Positions 1-9,755 of a DNA stretch of 64,000 bases are shown here, one piece after another; position 1 is the first letter of the stretch, and each line of letters opens with the position of its first letter. This DNA is from Arctopsyche grandis (Eukaryota > Arthropoda > Insecta > Trichoptera > Hydropsychidae). The notes below the pieces were generated by a model that was not told where the DNA came from, did not search any database, and was given only the letters and a program-made list of their open reading frames with translations. The DNA lies in NCBI RefSeq assembly GCF_051622035.1, contig NC_135355.1, positions 25,709,986-25,773,985 on the forward strand. The letters run 5' to 3'. Both the position numbers and the translations under genes were made by a program.

Positions 1-565
1 GAGTACACATGTTTAAGGGGTCGAAAAAAATAGTTGAAGAAAAATCGAAGAAGAGTAAACTGCCACTTCCGGTTGAGGGATGCTAACTAAAATTTATATA
101 TATCTTTTTATTACGCTTAATCTTCTAGATATGAAATTTCAGTTCAATAAACCAAAAGGTTTCTGAGAAAAACATAAAAAAACTTCGATTCTCTAGAGTA
201 AAAGTAAAACTTCCGGTTCAGATAAAAATATTTAAAAAATATAAGGTTATAAAGATTATGATTTCTATTACATGTAAAAAAATTTCAGCCCGATTCAGTT
301 AGCGGCTTGGGAGATAATTGAATTCAAAAACTTAAAAAAAAGAGGACACCTATAAGGGGAGGTAAAAATTTTAGTAAAAGTTTAGTTCGATATGACTAAC
401 GGTGTTCAAAAAATACACAGACACACACACATTTTTTCTAGATCATGAAAACGTGATAAGTAATCGATTATGAGTTCGAATCAGTCAAAATCTCGAGTTC
501 GAATTTTCGAATGATCACAAAACTTCATCTATTGTTACTACGTACATAGATAAAGTAAAAAAGCC
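1..565 (+). repeat. Dispersed repeat family D, copy 1
   Basis: A roughly 550-bp non-coding repeat that reappears, inverted and nearly full length, at 19450-19985, with shorter copies at 15640-15900, 16318-16375, 22415-22525 and 22640-23105. Shared landmarks are a segment reading CCACTTCCGG, a block around GACTAACGGTGTTCAAAAA, and a terminal block ending in CATAGATAAAGTAAAAA. Several copies stop at this A-rich end, which suggests a retroposed element (SINE or LINE 3' end), but I see no A/B box and no coding. The left end lies outside the window. Confidence 0.75.
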
Positions 566-1014
566 TGGATATCTTATACCATGCCCTATTAACAATAAAG
601 CCGACATCATCAGCGTGTGAAAGAGTAGTTTCGACTGCAGGGTAGACGAAAACAAAAAATTAGAAATAGACTCGACAATGAATCATTCAACGCATTATTA
701 TTTCTAAAATATCATTTTCTGAAATTAAATTAAGATTTTTCCATATTATATTTTGTAAATTTTATATAAATTTAACAAACTATCTTATATTTTATGTGTG
801 TATTTTAGTTTTATATTTTTTTTTTAATTTTCTTAATAAATTTTCTTAAAATTATGTTTTATTAATTTTAATATATAAATATAATGTAATTGTTACTTAG
901 TACATATGAAATTACCATTTTTAAAATTTTCAAATATATTCGAATATTCGAATAGCTCTTGATATACCATTCGATATTCGAATAGTTGAAGTCGACGAAT
1001 ATTTGCGATCCCTA
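566..1014 (+). mobile_element. hAT transposase C-terminal relic
   Basis: Frame fragments on the plus strand spell the dimerisation region of a hAT transposase. SSACERVVSTAG lies near 607-645, then after a frame change RNRLDNESFNALLFLKYHF near 661-720, followed by a stop. About 270 bp of AT-rich sequence with TTCGAATATTCGAATA-like inverted motifs follow. The block ends near 1014 in a sequence whose reverse complement begins CTAGGGATCG, like a hAT terminal inverted repeat. The 5' part is missing and the frame is broken, so it is not functional. Confidence 0.75.
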
Positions 1015-1150
1015 GTACATACATAGTATCAAAATAATTTTTAAGAAAAATTTACCAATTACAAATGAAATATTATATGACTTATTCCAATTTCATAATA
1101 ACCAGGAAAATAGGAACATCAGAAGTGCGCTTAAAAATGAATTGTTGAAT

Positions 1151-1871
1151 TTAATCATCTTCATTCTCATTCTCAATTTCATCATCTCTGTTGTTATATT
1201 TATCTACACTGCTAATTTGGTGCAAAAGTTTCTTATTTTCTTTTATTTCTGTATAAAATTCTAAACATGAAATATTTTTGTAATTATATACTACGCTCGA
1301 AATACCCCGGATATTGGAAATTTTCAACCTGTTTCTTTCTTTGGTCCACTGTCCGCTGATCATGATAATATTCTTTCTACATTGGCACTTCGGCTATAGA
1401 TTGCTAAAAAAAATTGATGAATTTTTAATAATTCCGAATGAAACTCAATAGCATTTGTTTTGAAATATTCTGACCATTTGATACAAGAAATCATATTTTT
1501 TAAATTTTGATTATTTATATCTATAAATATATTTAAATTTTAAAATTGATCAAAACATTTTGAATCATCCACAACGACGTTTTTGGAGATAAGAAATACT
1601 ATCAAATTTTCAATCTCTTCCCAAGTTGGAACCCAATCTAATTTCATCCAAATAAAGCTATTAAAATTTGATAGTTTACTATCCATAAATTCAAATATTC
1701 CTTCGATTTTGTTATAGCAATTCATGCAATTTAAATTGAATTAATCTATTTCACTTTGCAAAATTGAAAAAGAGGACATTCTGGGTATATTGCCAAAAAG
1801 AGAGAACAAAAGAATTGTGTTAATAAAAAAGAGAACATGTTCTCTTTAAAAGAGACCTGTTGACAACCCTA
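1151..1871 (-). mobile_element. Second hAT transposase relic (minus strand)
   Basis: Reading the minus strand, a decayed transposase runs from about 1725 to 1151. The hAT C-terminal signature appears as RSANVERI near 1400-1375, then after a one-base shift SGQWTKERNRLK near 1358-1323. It ends in an acidic tail (DDEIENENEDD) and a stop at about 1151. Upstream, near 1855-1871, the reverse complement reads AGGGTTGTCAACAGGTCTC, a plausible hAT terminus. Several stops and shifts make it a pseudogene. It differs in sequence from the fragment at 566-1014, so two separate insertions are likely. Confidence 0.7.
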
Positions 1872-2081
1872 TACATAAATATACATATGTATAGTTCAAC
1901 AATAAAACGCATTAAAACATGTACATATGTAAAATGAAATGGCACATTTTCTATAAAAAATTTATTGTATTAATTGAAAACTAATTATTTTTAGTCACTA
2001 ACATAAGCGAATATACATACATGAATATATGTATTCAAATTTTATATAATACAACATTGAATTTCAAATTTTCCACAAAGT

Positions 2082-3073
2082 TTAATGTCTAATAGTATAA
2101 GTATAATTGCTATTTTCGGGATCTCCCCAGCGCTCACACATCGGAGATTTATATGGTTCTCCAAATGGTTTTGATTCAAGTATGGCTGTTCCCAGAAGAC
2201 TATGACCCATCATATAAACAGAATCGCCACATTTGACTTCAAGAATTTCATTAAGTTTCTCTGAAATTCAACATTTTATTCGGATACATATCACAGTATT
2301 AAATAGAAATTAAAACATCTTATTTATAAAGAAAATTTTGAAACATATCTTGTTCCTGTTGTAGTAGTATAATAAAAATAAATTTAAATATAATATTCAT
2401 ATACTTTGAAGAGAGTCATCAGTAATTGGTCTTATCGGTTTGACTCGTTCAATTCCTTTCATTGCAACACTTTGTGGTGGCCGATATGAATATTGTTGAC
2501 TTGTTTCCGGTATTACATGATTGTCGTCAAATTTAAAGTCATACTTTTTCATTTGATTTATTTTACAATCCATTCCTGAAAATAATTTAGATAAGATTTA
2601 TTGCAAATAATTATTTTTATCCTACCTATGTGTGTAAATGTTTATAATATACACATAATTTTGTATGCATATGTGTACAAAACCGCTGAGAGGAGTCCCG
2701 GGCCATGTATAAATAATTCCAGGCCCTATGACAAACTAAAAAAAATTCTTATAGATATATTTTTAATATGCGAAAAAACGATCAGAACTATTAGAAAAAT
2801 ACCTATATGTTGGTTGTTATTTTTTAAAATAATTAAATAAGAAAATATGATGTAACAGGTACGATTATATATGTACACAAATAATGGGTGGATCGAAAAA
2901 TAAAAAATAAGAATTAAATAAATATATGTATTTTTATGTAAAATAATATAAAATATCAATATCAGTCAGTTGAACATCCCGATACGGAGACCCGTCGAGT
3001 AGTCTGGGCCCTGGAATTTTACCCCAGCTTCTCCCCCATATATTATAAACTCTTTGTTTCGACCTATTTCACC

Positions 3074-3113
<40 letters not shown>

Positions 3114-3691
3114 TTAATCATAAGTGAATGATATATTTAAATATTTTTCCTTTCTATACAAATATTGATAAACCTTTCAAAGAGTAATCCGCTTGAGATA
3201 CAGATTTTTTGTTATTATCTAGTATGTGTTTGATAGCGTCAACATTTATGTCATTCTTGAAATATTTTTTTGCTATTAAAGGATAATTTTGTTTAATCTG
3301 TAACATATAAATAAATTAAAACAAAAAAAATTCAAATATTTTTATATTGAATTTGAAAATTTCAGTTGTATACTTTTTTTATGGCATCTTTAAGAGGCAC
3401 TTTACTTTCAAAACAAAGAGAAAATTCATTTAGAGAGTTTTCCTCATTAGAATTAAGAGAAATATGATTCAAATATGGTCCTCTAATCATACAATTATGA
3501 TCACACCTTTTTTGAAGTAGAACTTTCCTTTAACAAAAATATTCAATTACTTTCACATATTATAAAAAAGTAATATACATTAAAATGTACATATGTCAGT
3601 CATTGAATATTTACTCTTTTAAAGATTTGGAGGTGAATTCTTGTTCATATGTTGTTTTAAACTCAATATCTCCATCAAAAACTGATGGCAT
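2082..3691 (-). CDS. Unrecognised five-exon protein gene, 234 aa
   Basis: Not recognised. Five exons join with consistent phase on the minus strand: 3691-3615, 3527-3374, 3297-3174, 2575-2405 and 2260-2082. All introns are GT-AG and the stop is TAA at 2084-2082. The proposed start opens MPSVFDGDIEFKTTYEQEF. An acceptor-like TTGTAG just upstream (3704), followed by an open frame, leaves room for an earlier exon. The product is basic and soluble, with no signal peptide or membrane segment. Short Tyr/Pro/Trp motifs (YRPPQ, FGEPYKSP, CERWGDPENSNYTY) recall small axonemal or sperm microtubule proteins, but that is only an impression. Introns are short except the one between exons 3 and 4, which holds a dispersed repeat and a TA microsatellite. 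The intact frame amid decayed transposons argues for selection. Confidence 0.75.
2690..3030. repeat. Dispersed repeat family K, copy 1 (inside an intron)
   Basis: This sits in the third intron of the 2082-3691 gene. It begins around GGGCC...AATTCCAGGCCCTATGAC and ends around GTCTGGGCCCTGGAA, giving imperfect inverted ends built on CCAGG(G)CCC. A second copy at 8524-9075 aligns along its length except for a nested insertion. No coding capacity, so probably a non-autonomous DNA element. I could not identify a convincing target duplication. Confidence 0.65.
3077..3109. repeat. TA microsatellite
   Basis: About 16 uninterrupted TA units within the intron of the small minus-strand gene. Confidence 0.95.
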
Positions 3692-3959
3692 TTTAAAAAT
3701 GGTCTACAATAAATTATATCTATATACGTATATAAAACAAAAGATAAAAAAAATATATTTTCATTTGTTTTGTTAAAATATTTAAAGCTATTATTATTTC
3801 CTAGTTCTCCTATTTGGGTGTCAAGTAAATTGAAATTGACGATAAAGTTCTCTTCCGTTTAAAAAATAATATGAGAATTAAAAAAAAAGAATTGGCAAAG
3901 CATATAATAGTAGTAGTAGACTATAAGCTAGTACTGGTTTTTTGAGTATCTGTCTAAAG

Positions 3960-4048
3960 ACGTGTGCTGGTTTTATCTCACAACTTACCAGGACAGAAAA
4001 GTCAGTGTACAGTTTACAGGTAAGTCGTGAGATAAAACCAGTACACGT
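3960..4048. repeat. 30-bp-arm hairpin
   Basis: Arms at 3960-3989 and 4019-4048 are near-perfect reverse complements. The 5' arm begins ACGTGTGCTGGTTTTATCTC and the 3' arm ends CCAGTACACGT. They are separated by 29 bp. It may be a miniature foldback element or the remnant of one. The 3' arm includes a GGTAAGT motif. About 900 bp on either side (3780-5000) shows no other gene or recognisable element. Confidence 0.8.
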
Positions 4049-5288
4049 TTTTATCTAATAGATGAATTTAAATACACAAAGCCTTCAACGAGAATGATGT
4101 CTCCTACAAAAATATTGGCAAAATAGTCAAATATTGTCTTTGCTTACCAGGAACATATGCATCTGCCAAAGAACTTTTTGCATTAATGAACAATATGTGG
4201 TGCAGTGATAAAACGCAATATTAAATGTTAAAACTTTAAATGTTCGTTAATCGATATGAGTAATTTCAACCAGTACTGTGTAGAATTTTATAAGAGCATT
4301 AAAGAAAATTTATTTTTTATATTAGTTTTTAATAATGGAAGTATTTAGAAAAAATATATATTTTTGATGAAATGTCCTCGTTCTCAATTTTAAAAAAATG
4401 GTCACCTTACTATAAGCATTCATATATAATTTTGATTTTTAAATGATTTTTAATATTACTAAATTATGTATTTTCATAATAAATCTTACATCTACATATT
4501 TTAATAGCTACTGATCTACTGATCAGTTTCTATTTTACAATTATATATATATATTTTTTTTTAATAATTATAGTATTATATTACATACATATGTATACTA
4601 ATGTTAATGTACAGCATAATAGGAAAAAGAGGTCAAAAACCTATTTGCAATTCTTATAAATGCTCATAATATATTTTATACATAATATTAACTAAAGACT
4701 CTCTTAAGTTGACGATCTTAAGCAGATTGTGTTTAGGTAATGTGTTTACCTAAGCATTCATACATTATGACAATTCATGTATGTACATCCATATGTGTAA
4801 CAGCATAGCGAGCTTTTCTGAAATAAAATCATTTGTCCATTGTTTTGTGTGGCAAATAACTTGTTAAAAGTGTTCATACAATATTTTGAGACAGTTCAAT
4901 TGGAAGACTTTTGTTCTTAAATGCATTGTGGCATAGATCGATCACACTTGTAATCGAAGAAGTGATCAAAGCTGATGAAATGACCATCAGAGGGGGGTCT
5001 CCTGGTGAAGATTGACGAAAACCAGTATTTCACCTCACTCTTTTACTATGCGCGTTGTGAGAGTCTTCTTAGTTCAATATAAAAAAAGCGTTGGTAAACA
5101 TGCTATTAATAGAATAAAAAAGCAAGGGTTTTCTAAGAAATTAACAATAGCGACCCAATTTTTGTGCCAAAAGAATCCATCGACCGCCAAAGACTAGTGA
5201 TAACGATTTTTCTTCGTGACTCGGCCAACGCGAAGAAGGGAATAACATTCCATACAAAAACTACCATCTACCGTCTGTTACGTGAAGA

Positions 5289-5504
5289 CAGTGCTGGTTT
5301 TAGGGGGGGGCTGGGTCGGGCGGCGCCCGAGGGTGCCAAATAAGTTAGGGCGACGAACGATACGCCAAAGGCGCTTTAGAATTTAAAATTAGAGCGCCAA
5401 TAGCCATTCAAAATTTTAGATTAGAGCGCCAAAGGCGAATGTTCTTTCTAAGGGTGTTTAGAAAAAATTGCGCGAGGGCGCCATGGGGTGTAGGGACGGC
5501 ACTG
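5289..5504. mobile_element. hAT-type MITE with 8-bp target duplication
   Basis: A 216-bp element with termini CAGTGCTGG... and ...GGCACTG, flanked by CGTGAAGA (5281-5288) and CGTGAATA (5505-5512), an 8-bp duplication with one mismatch. The interior is GC-rich at the ends (GGGCGGCGCC; GCGCGAGGGCGCC) and contains repeats of AGAGCGCCAA. No coding capacity. The 8-bp duplication and CAGTG ends fit the hAT superfamily. Confidence 0.8.
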
Positions 5505-5699
5505 CGTGAATAAATGCAAAATTTTATAATTTATCATACCTTACCTCTTTAATTTTTGTCATTTTTTAAGTTTTCAATCACTTATTGTCGGGGTTGTTTA
5601 AAACAAATATCCTGTTAAGTTTCCTAAATAAATAGAAAATAAGAAACCAGCTGACAATGTGACAGCACAGTTGGTAGCTATGATAGCTGGATAAAGCAA

Positions 5700-6000
5700 G
5701 TGTTGGTGGACATTGTGGGTGGTCCTGGTTGTTCCGGTTGGTTCCGGTAATTGTAATCACTTCCGTGATTCGCCATTTCCACTCGTCGAGGGGCCCCCAG
5801 GTGGCGCAGCCCCGACAGGTGAGCCTTCACCCCGGAGCACGCACATGCTCGTGTTTAGTCGCGTTAAGACCTTCGAATGGAGTTGCCCGTCGAAAGGAGC
5901 TCCGTCACCCGAGGTGCGTATCGAGTGGGCCGCCGCCCCCTGCGCCCCCCCGCCCCTCAAGCCCTCCCCTTCCCCCCTCTCCTGTACGAATACCATCAGA
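5700..6000. other. GC-rich island, function unknown
   Basis: About 300 bp of markedly GC- and CpG-rich sequence in an AT-rich setting, open in several frames on both strands simply because stops are rare in it. I see no domain, splice pattern or repeat relationship inside the window. It could be a promoter, an exon, or a GC-rich element. From 6000 to 7420 I see no gene or recognisable element. Confidence 0.4.
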
Positions 6001-7608
6001 ATACCGAACTGTCAAAATCGAAATGTCTGCCACCATACTAAATCCATTGTTCAATTTTTATCACATTTTTATATACTTAAATATTGATTTATCACTTAAT
6101 CACAATCTGAACGTATCTTAATAATTTTTTTATTATATAAATTTTATGATTTTTTTTTTACGTAAATGACATATTTTAGTAGTGACTCGAGGTGATGTTT
6201 CCTTTTGTCAATATTCTCATTATGTCGACATTAAACACAGCTGGTTCTGTTGTGTGTGCTTTTGAGCAATTAAACGTCCATTGATTCGCATTATATTTTA
6301 TTGCAATGTGCATTGTTTCAGCTCAATCTCGATACGTCTGTCTTGCTAATTGAATCTCCAATCGAAAATAGTTATTGGCATTGTTTTCCATTGCCGATAA
6401 ATTTTACATAGGTGCGTCAAAATGCATGTAATATCATATTAAATAATGTATTATTTTATTATGCAACGATTCATTAATTCGTAACGATGATATATTAACT
6501 ATTCTCAATACAATACAATCCTTTGATTCGTATGGTAGATTGGTCATGGAAAACCAGCATAAAAAAAATGCAAGATGTTTTATATTATGGAGAAACAAGA
6601 ACACAACTTAACTACAATTTAATTTATATGTCAAAGTAACCTTTACTGATAGCTACAAATTTCAATAACATTCACTCCCCGCTATTGAGATACAACAAAT
6701 TGCCACTCAAAACTACATCCGACCAGATTGCTTTCCGACGTGTATTTTGCTGATTTTGTATTATGAACTGAGTACAACAATATTTTTATACTTAGATAGC
6801 ACCAAGTGTTTTTATTAGAATCAACATGAATTACACATTTAAAGACGAATTGGATAGTTGAAACAAAATAGTATGCATATTATTTGATCTTGCAATACTG
6901 AGCAAATCGAAAGAACTTTATTTAAATAGGTCACAAGTTTGACAAACTGCTACAAATAATCTACGTAATAGGTTACTTTCGAAACAATATGTATATTTTT
7001 ACTGTCGTTACCATAAAATCTAGTCATGCTACGTTTCACAACCCTCAAGCTATACGATACAAACTACAGTTCATACACGCTAAATAGTAGTTTGTAATTA
7101 CAAAACATATGTACTTATTACAAGTATTACATCCTGTTTGTCACCTTTCATCGTTGATTGAAATAAATTATGTACTTCCATAGAGACGTCCGAACTCCGT
7201 CTCATTGCCTACACTTGAATAGTAAGATGTTGAAATGTATGTATGTACATAGTAATCCCCTAATCTACATAATTATTCTGAATCTGTATTTGCAAATGTG
7301 TAGATACATATATTGTTATAGATCAGTGCTTCTCAGAATTGCTTTTCATTTATCAGTTTCAATGAATATATGTATGTTCATTTTACTAAATTAACTACAC
7401 TTTGTATGTAATCCCTTGATTACACTGTTCGACAAATGACGACTTTTTTTGGTTCGGAGACGAGATATAGATCTATGCCCAGTGAACACGAATTTGATAA
7501 TAAAAAATGTTGATTGGCTCGACATTCGGAGATATGTGTTTTTAAAATCGCGCGATTTTTCTATATCTTGGTGTTGTTCGGTTGATGTCTCAAAATCCCC
7601 TCAGAACC

Positions 7609-7642
7609 TTCTGGACTTGCACCAATTGTCGTGTAACCCCAG
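7609..7642. repeat. Terminal fragment of the 22.7-kb inverted-repeat element
   Basis: The sequence GACTTGCACCAATTGTCGTG followed by TAACC is identical to the right end of the element at 22711-23030. The preceding 180 bp do not match that element, so this may be the end of a related family member with a different interior. Confidence 0.6.
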
Positions 7643-7739
7643 AGATATTCTGAAATTAACCCGATAGGAAAAAAGTTCGATTTGACGTTTTTTAGAGTCA
7701 GATTTTATTAATATGTCAGTCGTGGTTTTTTTCAGTGAC

Positions 7740-8115
7740 ATTCCTGCCTGTCAAAAAAATGTGATCTGATTTTGAGCCACTTCCACTCTTCAGATCGCTC
7801 TGATATCTCACCGACATACAATAGGGCTAATTAACATTGGAGTATGTTAATGTCTCCAACATGAAGCTAGAGAGGTTTAATCATCATTGAACTCATTAAA
7901 AATTGCATTGCAATCTTTTGTCAGATTGAAGCGATGACAGCTAGATATCCATGTACGTCTTTCTCACAGGCTATACAGCTATTACAGTTATAACAGCCAT
8001 TTTTTTCACTCGTTTATTTAAAGCTTTCTATCATTTGTGAGCTAATTTTGAATCACTTCCACTCTTCCAATATTTTACCAGCATATGGGGGTTAGCTCTA
8101 ATATAATTAAGCAAA
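7740..8115 (+). repeat. Repeat family C, two adjacent partial copies
   Basis: Two diverged copies of one repeat body (about 7770-7935 and 8035-8115). They share a CACTTCCACTCTTC-type start and a GTCTCC(A/G)ACATGAAGCTAGAG-type centre. A third copy at 55285-55490 has a GGTTCGATT motif upstream and may be a SINE. Confidence 0.5.
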
Positions 8116-8515
8116 TGTCTCCGACATAACCATCAGAATAGGTCAATGATTAGCGTGTAATGCTTTCAATTATATGGTCACGGGATCAGAGTTTGCCAAT
8201 TTATCTGATTTCATTGAAACGGTTCCAGCAACTTGGCAACCTTGTCCTATTTCTCGCACAACTCGAGTTAACAGCATCTCAAATTTGCTGGTTTACAAAA
8301 TACTGCATATTTGACCATAAATGTCTCGCAAATTTCAAGTTTTTCAGCATCTCGAAATTTGGTGATTTATAAAAAAAATGCTGCGAAATGTAAATTTATC
8401 CATAGATGTCTCTATGATACTCTGTTAAAATTATTCTAAAATTGTATATCGATGCTTGTAATTTGCCAGGAAGGCGCATTGGGGTTTGTCCGTTAGACCT
8501 TCCAGGTATATGTAC
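8116..8515 (+). repeat. tRNA-headed SINE family B, diverged plus-strand copy
   Basis: The head contains ATTAGCGTGTAATGCTTTCA and GGTCACGGGATC, decayed Pol III box positions. The body (TTTGCCAATTTATCTGATTTC, AGCATCTC, ATAGATGTCTC) and the 3' tail (CCAGGAAGGCGCATTGGGGT) match the better-preserved copy at 9156-9536. Confidence 0.75.
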
Positions 8516-8523
8516 ATATATAC

Positions 8524-9075
8524 ATATATGCAGGGCCACCGAGATTTAATTCCAGGCCCTATGACAAACTAAAGAAAGATCTTATAGATATATTTTTAAT
8601 ATGCGAAAAATCTGGTAAACGGATTATTGCGCAAATTGTGATCGCGCCACGATAATCGAACAATCTTTGCAACAAAAATCGCGAATCCGAAATATCTGGC
8701 ACTTGAGTTCTCGTTAGTCCAATATTTCGCGTGATTGATGGTGTTTTTGGGTGCCAGATATTCCGTGATCGAGATTTTAGTGACGTGTGCGAGATCGCTT
8801 TTTGCGGAATAATCACCGAACCGAAAAATCTATCGGAGCTATTAGAGAAATACCCATATGTTGGTTGTTATTTTTTTAAATAATTTAATAAGAAAGTATG
8901 ATATAACAGGTACGATTTCACATGGATACAACGAATGCGGCGTGGATCAAAAAATAATTAACATTTAGCTATAAATAAATACATCTATATTTATGTAGAA
9001 TAAAATAAAATATCAATATCGGTCAGTCGGGCGACCCGATGCGGTGCCCCTCGAGTAGTCCGGACCCTGGAACCT
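8524..9075. repeat. Dispersed repeat family K, copy 2, interrupted by a MITE
   Basis: Aligns with copy 1 (2690-3030), starting AATTCCAGGCCCTATGAC and ending near GGACCCTGGAA. It contains the element 8614-8822 at a site that copy 1 lacks. That makes copy 1 a natural empty-site control. Confidence 0.75.
8614..8822 (-). mobile_element. MITE family A, nested copy with 9-bp duplication
   Basis: A 209-bp element with ends GGTAAACGGATTATTGCGCA and (reverse complement of the right end) GGTTCGGTGATTATTCCGCA, imperfect terminal inverted repeats. It is flanked on both sides by GAAAAATCT (8605-8613, 8823-8831). It lies inside family K copy 2. No coding. The interior carries a repeated word GCCAGATATTCCG near the centre of both halves. 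Confidence 0.85.
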
Positions 9076-9154
9076 GGAGTATGATAGTTATCGTCCGTTA
9101 TAGAGATTTTAGTGACTTTTGGGCGAGCGCTTTGTGACCAATAATCACCGAACC
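9076..9154 (-). mobile_element. MITE family A, half copy
   Basis: Matches roughly one half of the family A element, ending in AATAATCACCGAACC. The other half is missing, and the copy abuts family K copy 2. Confidence 0.65.
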
Positions 9155-9155
9155 A

Positions 9156-9536
9156 CTGGATATATACCAGGAAGACCCCAATGCGCCTTCCTAGACAATT
9201 AATTACAAACAATGCACATTTTTATTACATAAATCACTGTATTTCGAGAAGCTGAAATTAACAATTAATTAATTAATCCATTGAGACATCTATGGATTTT
9301 AGATTTGTACATAATTTTTACATTAAATACAGAAAATTTGTGACAGCGGGTAGGTTCATTTTTTGCCAATTTTGAGGAACCGTTTCAACAATGATCGGAT
9401 AAAATTGGCAAACTCTGATAAGAAACGATCGACTTGGAGTCACAAATATCCACGTCTAACCAGCAGTATAGCGGGATCGAACCCAACAATCACTTGGTGC
9501 TAAACATACACGTTGCCAGTGAGCCATACTGCTGGC
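9156..9536 (-). repeat. tRNA-derived SINE family B, best copy
   Basis: On the minus strand the 5' end folds out of a tRNA-like head. An A-box-like TGGCTCACTGG lies near 9526, and a clean B box GGTTCGATCC near 9477. A unique body (TTGCCAATTTT, ATAGATGTCTC, ATTTATGTAATA) follows, with a 3' end AGGAAGGCGCATTGGGG and then GTATATA. Other copies are at 8116-8515 and 34515-34815, with fragments at 11225-11345, 14530-14710 and 56415-56550. The conserved tail suggests mobilisation by a LINE sharing that 3' end. It is not a functional tRNA gene. Confidence 0.85.
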
Positions 9537-9561
9537 CACTTACATATGTATGTATGTATAT

Positions 9562-9755
9562 GGTTCGGTGATTACTAGTCAAATGTGAACCGGTCGCTCT
9601 AGATCGGTCACACTAAAACTGGTCACACCCTAAAATCGGTCAACCAGGTTTCTTGTGACCAGTTTTAGTGTGACGGGTGATCACTTGTGACCGACCACTT
9701 GAGAGCGACCGGGTGTCCTGTGACTGGTTCACATATGACTAGTAGTCCGTTTACC
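9562..9755. mobile_element. MITE family A2 (same ends, different interior)
   Basis: A 194-bp element starting GGTTCGGTGATTA and ending AGTCCGTTTACC, the same termini as family A, but with an unrelated interior built of inverted GGTCACACTAAAACTGGTCAC-type segments. Flanked by ATGTATAT on both sides (9554-9561, 9756-9763), though the flank is low-complexity. From 9760 to 12280 I see no gene. 9890-10110 and 11580-12190 are richer in CpG than the surroundings but show no coding signal. Confidence 0.7.

Noticed and set aside
5012-5197. 61-aa basic frame that vaguely recalls a transposase helix-turn-helix
   Set aside because: No second motif, no terminal repeats around it, and no match strong enough to name.
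5713-6121. Overlapping frames of 124-130 aa (plus) and 79 aa (minus)
   Set aside because: All three frames of a GC-rich stretch are open at once, with low-complexity Pro/Ser/Arg content and no splice logic.
9470-9530. A tRNA gene
   Set aside because: It has A and B boxes, but they lead straight into a repeat body shared with many copies. It is a SINE head, not a folded tRNA gene.
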